From JBGSYN01 sp964412385 (lineage in GTDB: Bacteria; Pseudomonadota; Alphaproteobacteria; Geminicoccales; Geminicoccaceae), in contig CAYPOV010000019.1 in NCBI GenBank assembly GCA_964412385.1, positions 1 to 25,338 on the forward strand: a stretch of DNA of 25,338 nucleotides. The letters run 5' to 3'. The notes under the pieces were generated by a model. That model was not told the DNA's origin. It searched no databases and saw only the letters and a list, made by a program, of their open reading frames with translations. The position numbers and the translations under genes are program-made. Numbering within the stretch: position 1 is the stretch's first letter; every line of letters begins with the position of its first letter. Of the stretch, positions 1-7,523 are shown one piece after another.

Positions 1-230
1 TGGTCGCCCGCGAGGGTGGGGTTGACGTTGTTGCGGACGATCCGGCCGCCGAGCAGGAACGTGTGCGACGCGAAGTCGGTGTTGGAGCCGTGGTGGATGG
101 CGAGGGTGGAAATGTTGACCGCGTCGGCGGACTCGCGCTCGATGAAGTAGTGGCGGACCTGCGCGCGGTCGGGGGCGACGACCTCGGTGACGGCGTTGGT
201 GAAGTAGAGCCCGGCGTCGGGGCCGACGTG
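1..230 (-). CDS. SufB/SufD-family Fe-S assembly protein, internal fragment (probably chimeric)
   Basis: Read on the minus strand without a start or stop, this stretch gives a continuous peptide that includes VRHYFIERESADAV, IHHGSNTDFASHTF and LGGRIVRNNVNPTLAGD. This matches the beta-helix core of SufB/SufD proteins, the scaffold subunits of the SUF iron-sulfur cluster assembly system; the 'LGG..RN......L.G' pattern is typical. Nearly every codon ends in G or C, which is much more extreme than the rest of the window. The similarity stops near base 230, where plus-strand flgL coding begins in mid-gene. I read this as an end fragment from another genome or locus joined by assembly, or as a recombination junction. 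It cannot be told whether it is SufB or SufD. Confidence 0.7.
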
Positions 231-806
231 CCTCTCGATAGCGAAATCGAGGCGATTTTGGGCGAGATCGAGCACGCCCTCAATCTCGATATCGATGGCA
301 AATATCTGTTCGCCGGCAGCCGTACACAAACCAGGCCCGTCGCCATCCCAGATCCTCCGCCTACGATCGCCGACCCGGCACTCTACTATCAAGGCGATGA
401 TGTGGTGTTGAGCCACAGAGCTGATACCGGTGTCGACGTGGCTTACGGAATGAGCGCGGATGACCCCGCATTCGCCTCCTTGATCTCAGCACTTGGCCAG
501 GCGAGAGAGGCGCATCTCGCCAATGACGAAGCATCACTTGAAACCGCGCTCACCAAAGCCGAAACCTCCATTGAACAACTTGCGGCCATGCGCGGGGCAC
601 TCGGTTCGCACGCAGCGCGTCTCGAGGGGTTGGCTCAACGACAAGAAGGCGAAAGGATTGCGCTCGAGGAGACGATCAGTGCGATCGAAGATGTCGACCT
701 CGCCGAGGCGATGACTAAGCTCGCGCAAAATCAAACCTTGATCGAGGCCTCATACCTAGCACTCCGGCAAGTGACATCATTGTCGCTGAGCGACTATCTC
801 CGCTAG
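231..806 (+). CDS. flgL: Flagellar hook-associated protein 3 (FlgL), C-terminal part, 5' truncated
   Basis: FlgL joins the flagellar hook to the filament and is secreted through the flagellar export apparatus. The readable part, about 191 residues, starts near PLDSEIEAILGEIEHALN, passes the typical FlgL motif DGKYLFAGSRTQT, and ends in a long helical region (AMRGALGSHAARLE, DLAEAMTKLAQNQTLIEASY) closing with SLSLSDYLR. That order matches the C-terminal D0/D1 helices of the flagellin/FlgL family. The YLFAG motif and the ending favour FlgL over filament flagellin. The N-terminal ~100 residues are missing because the sequence switches to an unrelated SufB/D-like fragment upstream of ~231. An open frame continues upstream to a GTG at 63 only by chance. 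The next gene is fliW, about 330 bases downstream. Confidence 0.8.
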   Translation, partial: PLDSEIEAILGEIEHALNLDIDGKYLFAGSRTQTRPVAIPDPPPTIADPALYYQGDDVVLSHRADTGVDVAYGMSADDPAFASLISALGQAREAHLANDEASLETALTKAETSIEQLAAMRGALGSHAARLEGLAQRQEGERIALEETISAIEDVDLAEAMTKLAQNQTLIEASYLALRQVTSLSLSDYLR

Positions 807-1133
807 GACAACAGCGCTTCTGTTAAGGTCTGATGCGCCAAGGCTGCACGATTTTAGAGACTTAGTACTCTCTTGACGCAAACGAGACTGACGGTTTCGC
901 TGGCGTTGGTGCACTTGTCGATTGTCAGCGGCACTTGGTTGCCAAGGGCTGCGACACTGAGCTTTGGAGCCTTCGACGCCATACGCTTCTCATGCGTGCC
1001 GCTGTCTGGTCAAAAAGTGCGATGGTTTGCGCTCATTTCCCTAGCCGTTCACCATCCATTAACCATGGTCCTCTACCACAGCGTCAATATAGAGCTCGCA
1101 AATACTTGCAAGCTATGGCTGTGGAGATTGTCG
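807..1133. other. Intergenic region flgL-fliW, probable fliW promoter region
   Basis: This 327-base stretch has no convincing gene. An open frame covers its downstream part in frame with fliW, but its translation shows no family features. A TTCA-N7-TTAA element near 1048 is noted separately. No sigma-54 type -24/-12 pair with correct spacing was found. Confidence 0.5.
1048..1062 (+). promoter_or_regulatory. Possible CtrA binding site upstream of fliW
   Basis: The sequence TTCA-N7-TTAA differs by one base from the CtrA consensus TTAA-N7-TTAA. It lies 71 bases before the fliW start. CtrA controls flagellar genes in many Alphaproteobacteria, and a perfect copy of this box is present next to ctrA in this window. 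One near match in 327 bases is weak evidence. Confidence 0.3.
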
Positions 1134-1616
1134 ATGAACTCCTTGGAACATGCGAATAGTGAGCCCGGCTCGAAATCGATGGCAACCGCTGACGGCAGTT
1201 ATCCCAAGGTCATTGCCTTCACGCAAGGCATCCCTGGATTTCCCGAGGTTCACGAATTTGAGCTGAGTCCTATTGTTGGCAGCAAACAGGCTCTCTTGAC
1301 ACTGGCCTCCGTTGAAAAGGATGGTCCGGCCTTTACCGTTCTGGCGGATGATCGCTGGGAGAAAATCTACGGCGAGACGGAAATTCGAATGATCGAGGAT
1401 GAGATTGGCACAGAAGTCGAAACCTGTGCTCTGCTCTTTGTCATCGTGCTCGAAGTCAAGCAAGGACATGTAGAAGTCTTCATCAATATGCGCTCGCCGA
1501 TCATCATCGACACGGCCTCTCGTCGTGGTCTGCAAGTCGTCCTCAATAGTCCCTATATGCCATTCCGTAAGTCTATCGGATGTCTGAGCGATCCAGAATT
1601 TCCGAAGCTTGTCTGA
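1134..1616 (+). CDS. fliW: Flagellar assembly factor FliW
   Basis: FliW is a small cytoplasmic protein that binds flagellin and, in studied bacteria, antagonises the translational repressor CsrA, so coupling flagellin synthesis to secretion. The 160-residue product shows the family pattern: FTQGIPGFPEVHEFEL near residue 30, LTLASVEKDGPAFTVL, CALLFVIVLE, and the closing block INMRSPIIIDTASRRGLQVVLNS with a final YMPF segment (the family's 'aPi.in...r.g.Qvvl'). The ATG at 1134 is chosen because GGAG lies 8 bases upstream and the conserved domain begins soon after; the open frame extends further upstream without conserved content. The stop is 2 bases before the ATG of the next gene, so the two are very probably co-transcribed. 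No csrA is seen beside it. Confidence 0.85.
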   Translation: MNSLEHANSEPGSKSMATADGSYPKVIAFTQGIPGFPEVHEFELSPIVGSKQALLTLASVEKDGPAFTVLADDRWEKIYGETEIRMIEDEIGTEVETCALLFVIVLEVKQGHVEVFINMRSPIIIDTASRRGLQVVLNSPYMPFRKSIGCLSDPEFPKLV

Positions 1617-1618
1617 CG

Positions 1619-3736
1619 ATGAATATTGAAGCCGCGGGCGATGCACCGATCGAAAATTCTTGGCTCATCAAGGCTCTTTCGGCTGCGAGCGAAGCACACC
1701 GCCAAGGAGATCTCGATCGCGCGGAGGCGGGTTATCGACAAGTCCTAGGACTGAACCCCGACAATGTCGATGCTCTCCATCTTTTGGGTGTGGTGCTCGG
1801 CTCACGCGGCCGGCCCGCCTCTGGTATCAAGCTTGTCGAAAAGGCCATCGCGTCGTCACCCGATTGCGCCTTCTATCATTCTAATCTAGGAAATCTATGG
1901 CAATGTGCCGGTCGACCGCGTGAGGCGGTCGACGCCTACCGGAAGGCATTGTCCATCGATCCCAGTCTCGTCGACGCCCACGCGAATCTCGCCGGTGCCC
2001 TTACTGCGCAAGGTCTTTATGTCGGCGCAGAAATCGCTGCAAAACACGCTCTCGATTTGGATGATCAGCATCCGGTGGCGCTTGCCAACTATGCCGGTAG
2101 TCTTATCGGCCAGCTGCGCTTTGGCGAGGCCATTCATCCGCTTTCGATGGCGAGGCAAAAAGCTCCCTGGCGCGCCGAAGTCTGGCTCAATGCAGGTCAC
2201 CTCGCCACTGCGGAGTGCGATTGTGTCGCCGCCGAACAGGCATTCACAAAAGCCCTCGAATTGGATCCGGCGTTCGCCGAAGCCAAGAAAGGCCTTGCTT
2301 TCGTTCTCGTGCGGCAAGCCAAGTTCGATGATGCAAGGAAACTCCTCGAAGAATATATCGAGGCTTCGCCCGAGCCCGGCAACGCGCACACCATGCTCGG
2401 CCATATCTATCTGATGGCGGCCGATGAGAAGCGGGGCCTTGACATGATGCGCCAGGGGATCTCAAGGCCGAACACAACGCCCCACGAGCATTCCACTTTT
2501 TTGTTCGACCTCAATTACTTGACCACGGTAGCTGCGAAGGACGTCTATCAAGAACATCGCGTTTGGGCGAAGCGACATGGTATTCATCCGGTTCCGTCAG
2601 CGGCACGGACCCAGCCCGATCCACAAAGGAAATTGAGGCTCGGTTTCGTATCATCAGATTTCCGTGCCCATTCGGTGAGCTTTTTCATGCTTCCGCTGCT
2701 CCGTGAGCTCGATCGAGATCAGTTCGAATCTTTCTGTTATAGCAATGTCCGTGACACGGATCCTATCACGCTCCGCTTCAAGGAAACCTCCCAACATTGG
2801 CGTGATATCTGGGGATCACCCGACACATCTGTTGTTGATCAAATCAAGCGGGATAAGATTGATATCCTCTTCGATCTCGGCGGCCATAGTGCGGATAATC
2901 GATTGGGTATTTTCCATCACCGCCCCGCACCTCTGCAAATTGCTTATCTCGGATACCCTAACACCACCGGTCTCGAGACGATCGATGCACGCTTGGTGGA
3001 CCCTTGGACCGATCCCGACGACGGTGAAACGGACGCTCTGGCAAGCGAGAAGCTTGTTCGTTTGGAACGTTGTTTCTTATCCTATCAACCTGATTCCTAT
3101 CCCGCTATCGGCGATCCACCCTGCAACAGCAACGCCTTCGTTACCTTCGGCTCGTTCAACAATGTTGCGAAAGTCAATAACGAGCTTATCGCCGTTTGGG
3201 CTCGCATCCTCGATCAAGTGCCCAACTCAAAGCTGTTGATGAAACATGATGCGGCAACCGATCCCCTAACCAAGAGGCGCATCATGCGAGCATTCGATCA
3301 ATGCGGTATCGATACTGATCGTATTACCTTTCTCGACCGGACACCCGATCTCGTCAGCCACCTCGAATGCTACAATCAAGTCGATATTGCGCTCGATACC
3401 TTTCCCTATAATGGCACAACGACCACATGCGAGGCGCTGTGGATGGGCGTTCCTGTGGTGACACTGAGTGGGAGAACCCATGCCGGTCGGGTTGGCACAA
3501 GCCTGCTGAACTCGATCGATCTTCACTCCTGCATTGCGGCCGACAAGGACGACTATTGCAACACCGCGTTGTCGCTGGCTCAAACTCCCCAGATGCTGAG
3601 CACGATACGCTTAATGTTGCGCCATACCATGATGTCATCGCCCCTTTGCGATCCGCAAAATCTCGCGGAGGCTATCGGCAAGACACTCAGAGGGCTTTGG
3701 GCAAACTGGTGCGCCACCCAATGCGAGGAACGTTGA
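1619..3736 (+). CDS. TPR-containing O-GlcNAc transferase-like glycosyltransferase (GT41/SPINDLY type)
   Basis: The 705-residue protein has about seven TPR repeats (residues ~15-285, e.g. HSNLGNLWQCAGRPREAVDA, HANLAGALTAQGLYVGAEIA) followed by a GT41 catalytic region (~340-690). Catalytic landmarks are FVSSDFRAHSV with the expected active-site His near residue 351, RPAPLQIAYLGYPNTTG, FGSFNNVAKVN, the nucleotide-binding segment LDTFPYNGTTTTCEALWMG, and VPVVTLSGRTHAGRVG. These enzymes transfer a sugar from a nucleotide sugar to Ser/Thr of proteins. Placement after flgL-fliW, with a methyltransferase overlapping its stop, suggests flagellin or FlgL glycosylation, analogous to Caulobacter FlmG. 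The sugar donor cannot be told; plant SPINDLY uses GDP-fucose, so the OGT name does not fix it. The start is the ATG just after the fliW stop. Confidence 0.85.
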   Translation: MNIEAAGDAPIENSWLIKALSAASEAHRQGDLDRAEAGYRQVLGLNPDNVDALHLLGVVLGSRGRPASGIKLVEKAIASSPDCAFYHSNLGNLWQCAGRPREAVDAYRKALSIDPSLVDAHANLAGALTAQGLYVGAEIAAKHALDLDDQHPVALANYAGSLIGQLRFGEAIHPLSMARQKAPWRAEVWLNAGHLATAECDCVAAEQAFTKALELDPAFAEAKKGLAFVLVRQAKFDDARKLLEEYIEASPEPGNAHTMLGHIYLMAADEKRGLDMMRQGISRPNTTPHEHSTFLFDLNYLTTVAAKDVYQEHRVWAKRHGIHPVPSAARTQPDPQRKLRLGFVSSDFRAHSVSFFMLPLLRELDRDQFESFCYSNVRDTDPITLRFKETSQHWRDIWGSPDTSVVDQIKRDKIDILFDLGGHSADNRLGIFHHRPAPLQIAYLGYPNTTGLETIDARLVDPWTDPDDGETDALASEKLVRLERCFLSYQPDSYPAIGDPPCNSNAFVTFGSFNNVAKVNNELIAVWARILDQVPNSKLLMKHDAATDPLTKRRIMRAFDQCGIDTDRITFLDRTPDLVSHLECYNQVDIALDTFPYNGTTTTCEALWMGVPVVTLSGRTHAGRVGTSLLNSIDLHSCIAADKDDYCNTALSLAQTPQMLSTIRLMLRHTMMSSPLCDPQNLAEAIGKTLRGLWANWCATQCEER

Positions 3737-4308
3737 TGAGCCACCCGCGCATTCAGGAACGGACGGGCCCGCCAAGCAAGCAACGCGCCGAACTCGTCAA
3801 TCTCCACATCGGAGGTATCGAACCTTATCCGGGCTGGAAGATTCTCAATATTAGCCCCGGCCCCGATGTCGATTTCTGTGGTTCCTGCACCGATTTGAGC
3901 ATGTTCGGCGCGAACACGATCGAAACCGTCTATGCCTCCCATGTTCTCGAACATCTGGGGTACCAGGAGGAGCTTCAAACAGCGCTTTCAGAGGTGCTCC
4001 GCGTGCTTAGGCCAGGTGGTAGGTTCATGATCGCCGTACCGGATCTGGAGATCCTGGGGAAAATGATCGCGCATCCGGATCTTCCGGTGTTTCAGCGAAT
4101 TCAAGTCATGCGGATGATCTATGGTGGTCAGATCGATTGCTTCGATTTCCACAAGACAGGATTCACCTGGGACATCCTTCAGGCACTGCTTCTCGAAACA
4201 GGCTTCAAGAAAGTCAGTCGTGTCCGCGACCTCGGGATCTTCAATGACACGAGCCGTGGAGAATACTGCGGACATCCGATCAGTTTGAATGTGATTGCGA
4301 CAGCCTAG
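3736..4308 (+). CDS. SAM-dependent methyltransferase, class I (type 11)
   Basis: The 190-residue protein carries the pattern of small methyltransferases found in surface-glycan clusters: VNLHIGGIEPYPGWKILNIS (SAM-binding start), DFCGSCTDLSMF, then YASHVLEHLGYQEELQTALSE, VLRVLRPGGRFMIAVPDLE and a C-terminal LLLETGFKKVSRVRDL. The G-x-G loop is reduced compared with the classical GCG motif. The ATG overlaps the last base of the glycosyltransferase stop (TGATG), which implies translational coupling. The likely job, by inference, is methylation of the sugar or amino-acid residue attached by the upstream GT41 protein. Lysine methylation of flagellin is another possibility, although the protein does not look like FliB. 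Confidence 0.75.
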   Translation: MSHPRIQERTGPPSKQRAELVNLHIGGIEPYPGWKILNISPGPDVDFCGSCTDLSMFGANTIETVYASHVLEHLGYQEELQTALSEVLRVLRPGGRFMIAVPDLEILGKMIAHPDLPVFQRIQVMRMIYGGQIDCFDFHKTGFTWDILQALLLETGFKKVSRVRDLGIFNDTSRGEYCGHPISLNVIATA

Positions 4309-4344
4309 GCTCGGCCCTCGGCTGTCCGGACAAGTCAGGCGACG

Positions 4345-5475
4345 CTAGGATTCGGGACGCACGACACTGCAGTACTGCCCGATCTGTTCGAGTTGAGCAC
4401 AAATTGACTGCGCTTCGCCTAGCGATTTGAGTGAGCCCGCTACCACCCTATGAAACTCGCCGCGGCCCTCGATCTCGACTGGCTGCGAATCTTTGAGGCT
4501 CAATCGGGATAACTCCGGGAATGTCGATTGAATCTGAGCCCAGGCGGCGGCGATCCGATCGCCGCTTCGAACAGAGGCCAAGTGCAGAAACCACGTTTTG
4601 TTGGGTCTGAGTATCGGTAGCGGTTTGCTATTTCTCTGAGGCCGGAGGCTCGGGAAATGTAACGGCACCGCGTGCTCATCGCCTTGATCGAGTGACGCCA
4701 CTTGCGCCTCGGCCGGATCATCCGCTGGCGTTATCGGGGTATCTTCTGCGGTATCGTCGGGTGTCGGCTCTTCGGACTCGGTACTGCTCGTGATGGTCGT
4801 GGTTCCTCCAAGCTGCTCGAGATTTCGCGTTAACAGCACGGTTGTCGGATGGTCGGAGCCCACAGCCCCCTGGCTAATGCGGATGGCGCGCTCGAGCAAC
4901 GACCGCGCACGGTCATTCTGGCCTCGAGCGACGTAGACCATCGCCAGATTGTTCAGGCCTTTCGCTAGATCGGGGTGATTGGGCCCCAGGCTCTCCTCAA
5001 GCAGGGCGAGAGAAGTCTTGTAGAGTTTTTGGGCGTCGGCAAGGCGATCCAGTGAACGATAGACGAGCGCCAAATTGTTCATCGTGGTGGCTTTGCTGGT
5101 CGGTGTTCCATGCCTTCGTTCGATCTCGAGCGCCCGCTCTAAGTAGGCAGCGGCACGATTATTGTCGCCGATCAGGCGGAAGACCTCTCCCAAATTGTTC
5201 AGTTCAACGGCCGTTTGAGGATTATCGACACCGAAACGTTGTTCCGCCAATTCGAGCGCCTTCTCGAAATGGGGCAGAGCACCTTGAAAGTCTTGTTGGC
5301 TCAGCGCTTCGAAGCCTTGCCGATAGGCCGCCGCAACATCCTCGCCGGTTTGCGCAGACAGTCCCTCGGTCCGCGAGATCTGCAGGAACGCTACGGCGAA
5401 AACCAGAAGAACGGAGCGAAATCTCAAGAGTCGAAAGAGCGACCTCAGTCGCTTGTGGTGTCGTCTGGTCGGCAA
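4345..5475 (-). CDS. Exported TPR protein with C-terminal SPOR domain
   Basis: The protein (~376 residues) starts with a basic segment followed by a hydrophobic stretch (VLLVFAVAFLQISRTEGLSAQ) that looks like a signal peptide or N-terminal anchor. Kinesin-light-chain-like 42-residue TPR repeats follow (residues ~45-210; NNLGEVFRLIGDNNRAAAYL, NNLALVYRSLDRLADAQKLY, NNLAMVYVARGQNDRARSLL). An acidic low-complexity linker comes next (~215-275), then a SPOR domain at ~290-375 (WFLHLASVRSGDRIAAAW ... AGSLKSLGEAQSICAQLEQIG). SPOR domains bind denuded peptidoglycan, so a periplasmic envelope or division role is likely, but the specific function is unknown. The 5' end is uncertain: the frame opens with a TTG at 5475 and has no clear ribosome binding site. 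It is convergent with the methyltransferase gene. Confidence 0.8.
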   Translation of the reverse strand: MPTRRHHKRLRSLFRLLRFRSVLLVFAVAFLQISRTEGLSAQTGEDVAAAYRQGFEALSQQDFQGALPHFEKALELAEQRFGVDNPQTAVELNNLGEVFRLIGDNNRAAAYLERALEIERRHGTPTSKATTMNNLALVYRSLDRLADAQKLYKTSLALLEESLGPNHPDLAKGLNNLAMVYVARGQNDRARSLLERAIRISQGAVGSDHPTTVLLTRNLEQLGGTTTITSSTESEEPTPDDTAEDTPITPADDPAEAQVASLDQGDEHAVPLHFPSLRPQRNSKPLPILRPNKTWFLHLASVRSGDRIAAAWAQIQSTFPELSRLSLKDSQPVEIEGRGEFHRVVAGSLKSLGEAQSICAQLEQIGQYCSVVRPES

Positions 5476-5529
5476 ATGACTGAAAACTCACAGAAGATCA
5501 TCAATTCCGTCATCTGCTTCCCGCTATCC

Positions 5530-6228
5530 TTAATTGTCAATGTCTGGCGCGGCGCTTGTACTGGATTGACGCTCGATGTGCGTGCCCGGTTCTCCCCGCC
5601 GGTTGAGCCCGATCAGATAGATTTCGGAGGATTCGCGATGGGTTGCCTTAGGCTTGAGCAGTCGCGCCGTGTGAAATAGCGACTTCGCTGTTTCAAGGAT
5701 CGATGCTTCAGAACCCCTCAAGAGTTTGCTGACAAGGTGACCGCCTGTGCGCAAGCGCCGATCGGCGAATTCGAGCACGGCGTCGCCCAGAGCCTCAGCC
5801 TTGAGGCGATCGACCGCTTTTTGCCCTGTCGATGACGCCGCCATATCACTCAAGATCACGTCAACCTCGCCCTTGAGGGCCTGTCTCAACGCCTCCTGCG
5901 TTTCGGCATTCAGAAAGTCGCCGCGAAGTGCCAGGACGCCGGAAATCGGCTCGAACGATGCGAGATCGACCGCAACGACGTTACAGCCGATCTCACTTGC
6001 ATATTGGCACCAACTGCCCGGTGCTGCGCCGAGATCGACGACATTGTGGGACGGTTTGAGGATGCGATACTTGTCCTGGATTTCGCTGAGCTTGTAGACG
6101 GAGCGCGCACGATAGCCCTCAGCGCGCGCGCGTTGAGTATAGGGATCATTGAGCTGGCGATTGAGCCATTGGGTCGATGTCGCCCGCCGGTTATTGGCCT
6201 TCTTGGGCTTGACATGAGTTCGTCGCAT
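5530..6228 (-). CDS. rlmE: 23S rRNA (uridine-2'-O-)-methyltransferase RlmE (FtsJ/RrmJ)
   Basis: RlmE methylates the ribose of U2552 in the A-loop of 23S rRNA. The 232-residue product has the usual length and motifs: ARSVYKLSEI with catalytic Lys46, VVDLGAAPGSWCQYA (SAM binding), VILSDMAAS with Asp128, GGHLVSKLLRG with Lys168, and RESSEIYLIG with Glu202. These form the complete K-D-K-E catalytic set. The ATG at 6228 is chosen because the family N-terminus (a short basic tail, then QWLNRQLNDPY) starts here. The upstream extension overlaps the ppx/gppA gene in another frame and encodes nothing recognisable. Only 16 bases separate it from the ppx/gppA stop, suggesting a two-gene operon. Confidence 0.95.
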   Translation of the reverse strand: MRRTHVKPKKANNRRATSTQWLNRQLNDPYTQRARAEGYRARSVYKLSEIQDKYRILKPSHNVVDLGAAPGSWCQYASEIGCNVVAVDLASFEPISGVLALRGDFLNAETQEALRQALKGEVDVILSDMAASSTGQKAVDRLKAEALGDAVLEFADRRLRTGGHLVSKLLRGSEASILETAKSLFHTARLLKPKATHRESSEIYLIGLNRRGEPGTHIERQSSTSAAPDIDN

Positions 6229-6244
6229 GCTCGGCAAAATCGGG

Positions 6245-7276
6245 TCAGGCCGATTGGCGAAGCAACGAATCGCGCAGCGACCGTCCCACAAGCTGATTGA
6301 GAATTCCTTCTCGAACACCGCGATCGGCGACGTGAATTCGGCGCACGGGCCAGGTTTGGTGGACTGCCTCAAGGATCGCGCAGCCGGCGATGACCAGATC
6401 CGCACGACCATTGCCGATACAAGGATGTTCGGCCCTGAGGCCGTTATCCAGTGATCGCAGTTTGCGGCCCACAGCGGCAATGGCTTCATAAGAAAGCGAG
6501 ACGCCATCGACTTTGCGCCGATCGTAGCGCTTGAGGCCAAGATGGACCGCGGCGAGTGTGGTCACCGTCCCGCTGGTGCCAAGCATCTGCAGATTTCGGC
6601 TCGAATCGATGACACCGAGCGTCTCGTACTTGATGCTCTCCAACAAACAGAGAACGCGGTCGACCATGCCGGGAAATGTGGCCTCGACATCCGTGTATCG
6701 GCCAAACGCCTCGGAAAGCGTGACCACGCCGACAGGGATCGAGAAGCTGAGACCGGGTTCCGAGCCGAAGCTCGGATCGTCACGATCGAGCCACATGATC
6801 TCGGTGCTGCCGCCGCCGATATCGATCATCATTAGCTGATCGGCAGTATCCTCGATCAGCGGCAGGCAACCGAGCATGGCCAGACGCGCCTCTTGCTCAT
6901 GCGGCAGAAGTTCAAGGTCGATGCCTGTGACGCGGCGAACGCGCTCCAGAAATTCGGCGCCATTGGTGGCGCGTCGGCACGCCTCGGTTGTCACGCAGCG
7001 CCTGAGATCGACATTGCAACGTTCCATCAGGCGGGCACAGACCTTGAGCGCGCTCAGTGTCCGGGCCATGGCGCGTTCGCTGAGCATGTTGGAGCGAACC
7101 AGACCTTCACCCAGGCGAACAATGCGTGAGAAACTATCGACGATGCGAAAACCGCCGGTCATGGGATCGGCGATAAGCAGGCGGCAGTTATTGGTGCCGA
7201 GATCCAGGGCTGCGAGCCTGGGATGTCGCCGTGTTACGAGCCTCCCCCGAGATTCGTCCCGCGCAAGCTGAAGCAT
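6245..7276 (-). CDS. Exopolyphosphatase / guanosine pentaphosphate phosphatase (Ppx/GppA family)
   Basis: Ppx/GppA enzymes hydrolyse polyphosphate or convert pppGpp to ppGpp, linking phosphate storage to the stringent response. The ~343-residue protein shows the ASKHA phosphate-binding motifs AALDLGTNNCRLLIAD near the N-terminus, RRCVTTEACRRATNG, the E-Q pair in LLPHEQEARLAM, MMIDIGGGSTEIMWL, and MLGTSGTVTTLAAVHLG. It is shorter than E. coli Ppx or GppA (about 500 residues) because it lacks the C-terminal HD-like domain; this is common for the short alphaproteobacterial type. An ATG at 7276 and a TTG at 7285 are both possible starts; the ATG is preferred although no clear Shine-Dalgarno precedes either. 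The gene lies upstream of rlmE in the same direction. Confidence 0.9.
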   Translation of the reverse strand: MLQLARDESRGRLVTRRHPRLAALDLGTNNCRLLIADPMTGGFRIVDSFSRIVRLGEGLVRSNMLSERAMARTLSALKVCARLMERCNVDLRRCVTTEACRRATNGAEFLERVRRVTGIDLELLPHEQEARLAMLGCLPLIEDTADQLMMIDIGGGSTEIMWLDRDDPSFGSEPGLSFSIPVGVVTLSEAFGRYTDVEATFPGMVDRVLCLLESIKYETLGVIDSSRNLQMLGTSGTVTTLAAVHLGLKRYDRRKVDGVSLSYEAIAAVGRKLRSLDNGLRAEHPCIGNGRADLVIAGCAILEAVHQTWPVRRIHVADRGVREGILNQLVGRSLRDSLLRQSA

Positions 7277-7523
7277 TGGTGTCAAGCCAAGTGCGGTGTG
7301 GCCAAATGTTCTAACCTCGCGATCTTAGCTACGCACCCATGCCGCGCAAGCACTTTCGAGCACCCGGATATCGCGCAACGCTGAGCCGCGCAGCACGCTG
7401 CTGCTCCACCGAAGCTTAGCGACGAGGGTCATTTCCGGCTTGCAATGCTTGACCCGAACGGCATAGGCGGCTTGGTTTAATGTTCGGTGATACCTAAATG
7501 CCGTCATTATCGGCTTTCACCTC

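Noticed and set aside
63..230. N-terminal extension of the flgL frame back to the GTG at 63.
   Set aside because: The translation is unlike FlgL, and the same bases encode a clear SufB/D-like peptide on the opposite strand.
920..950. GGCAC...TTGC resembling a sigma-54 promoter upstream of fliW.
   Set aside because: The spacing between the GG and GC elements is 9 bases, one short of the 10 required by the sigma-54 consensus.
7325..7507. A 60-residue minus-strand frame between ppx/gppA and the FNR gene.
   Set aside because: There is no ribosome binding site or conserved pattern; the gap is better read as a divergent promoter region.
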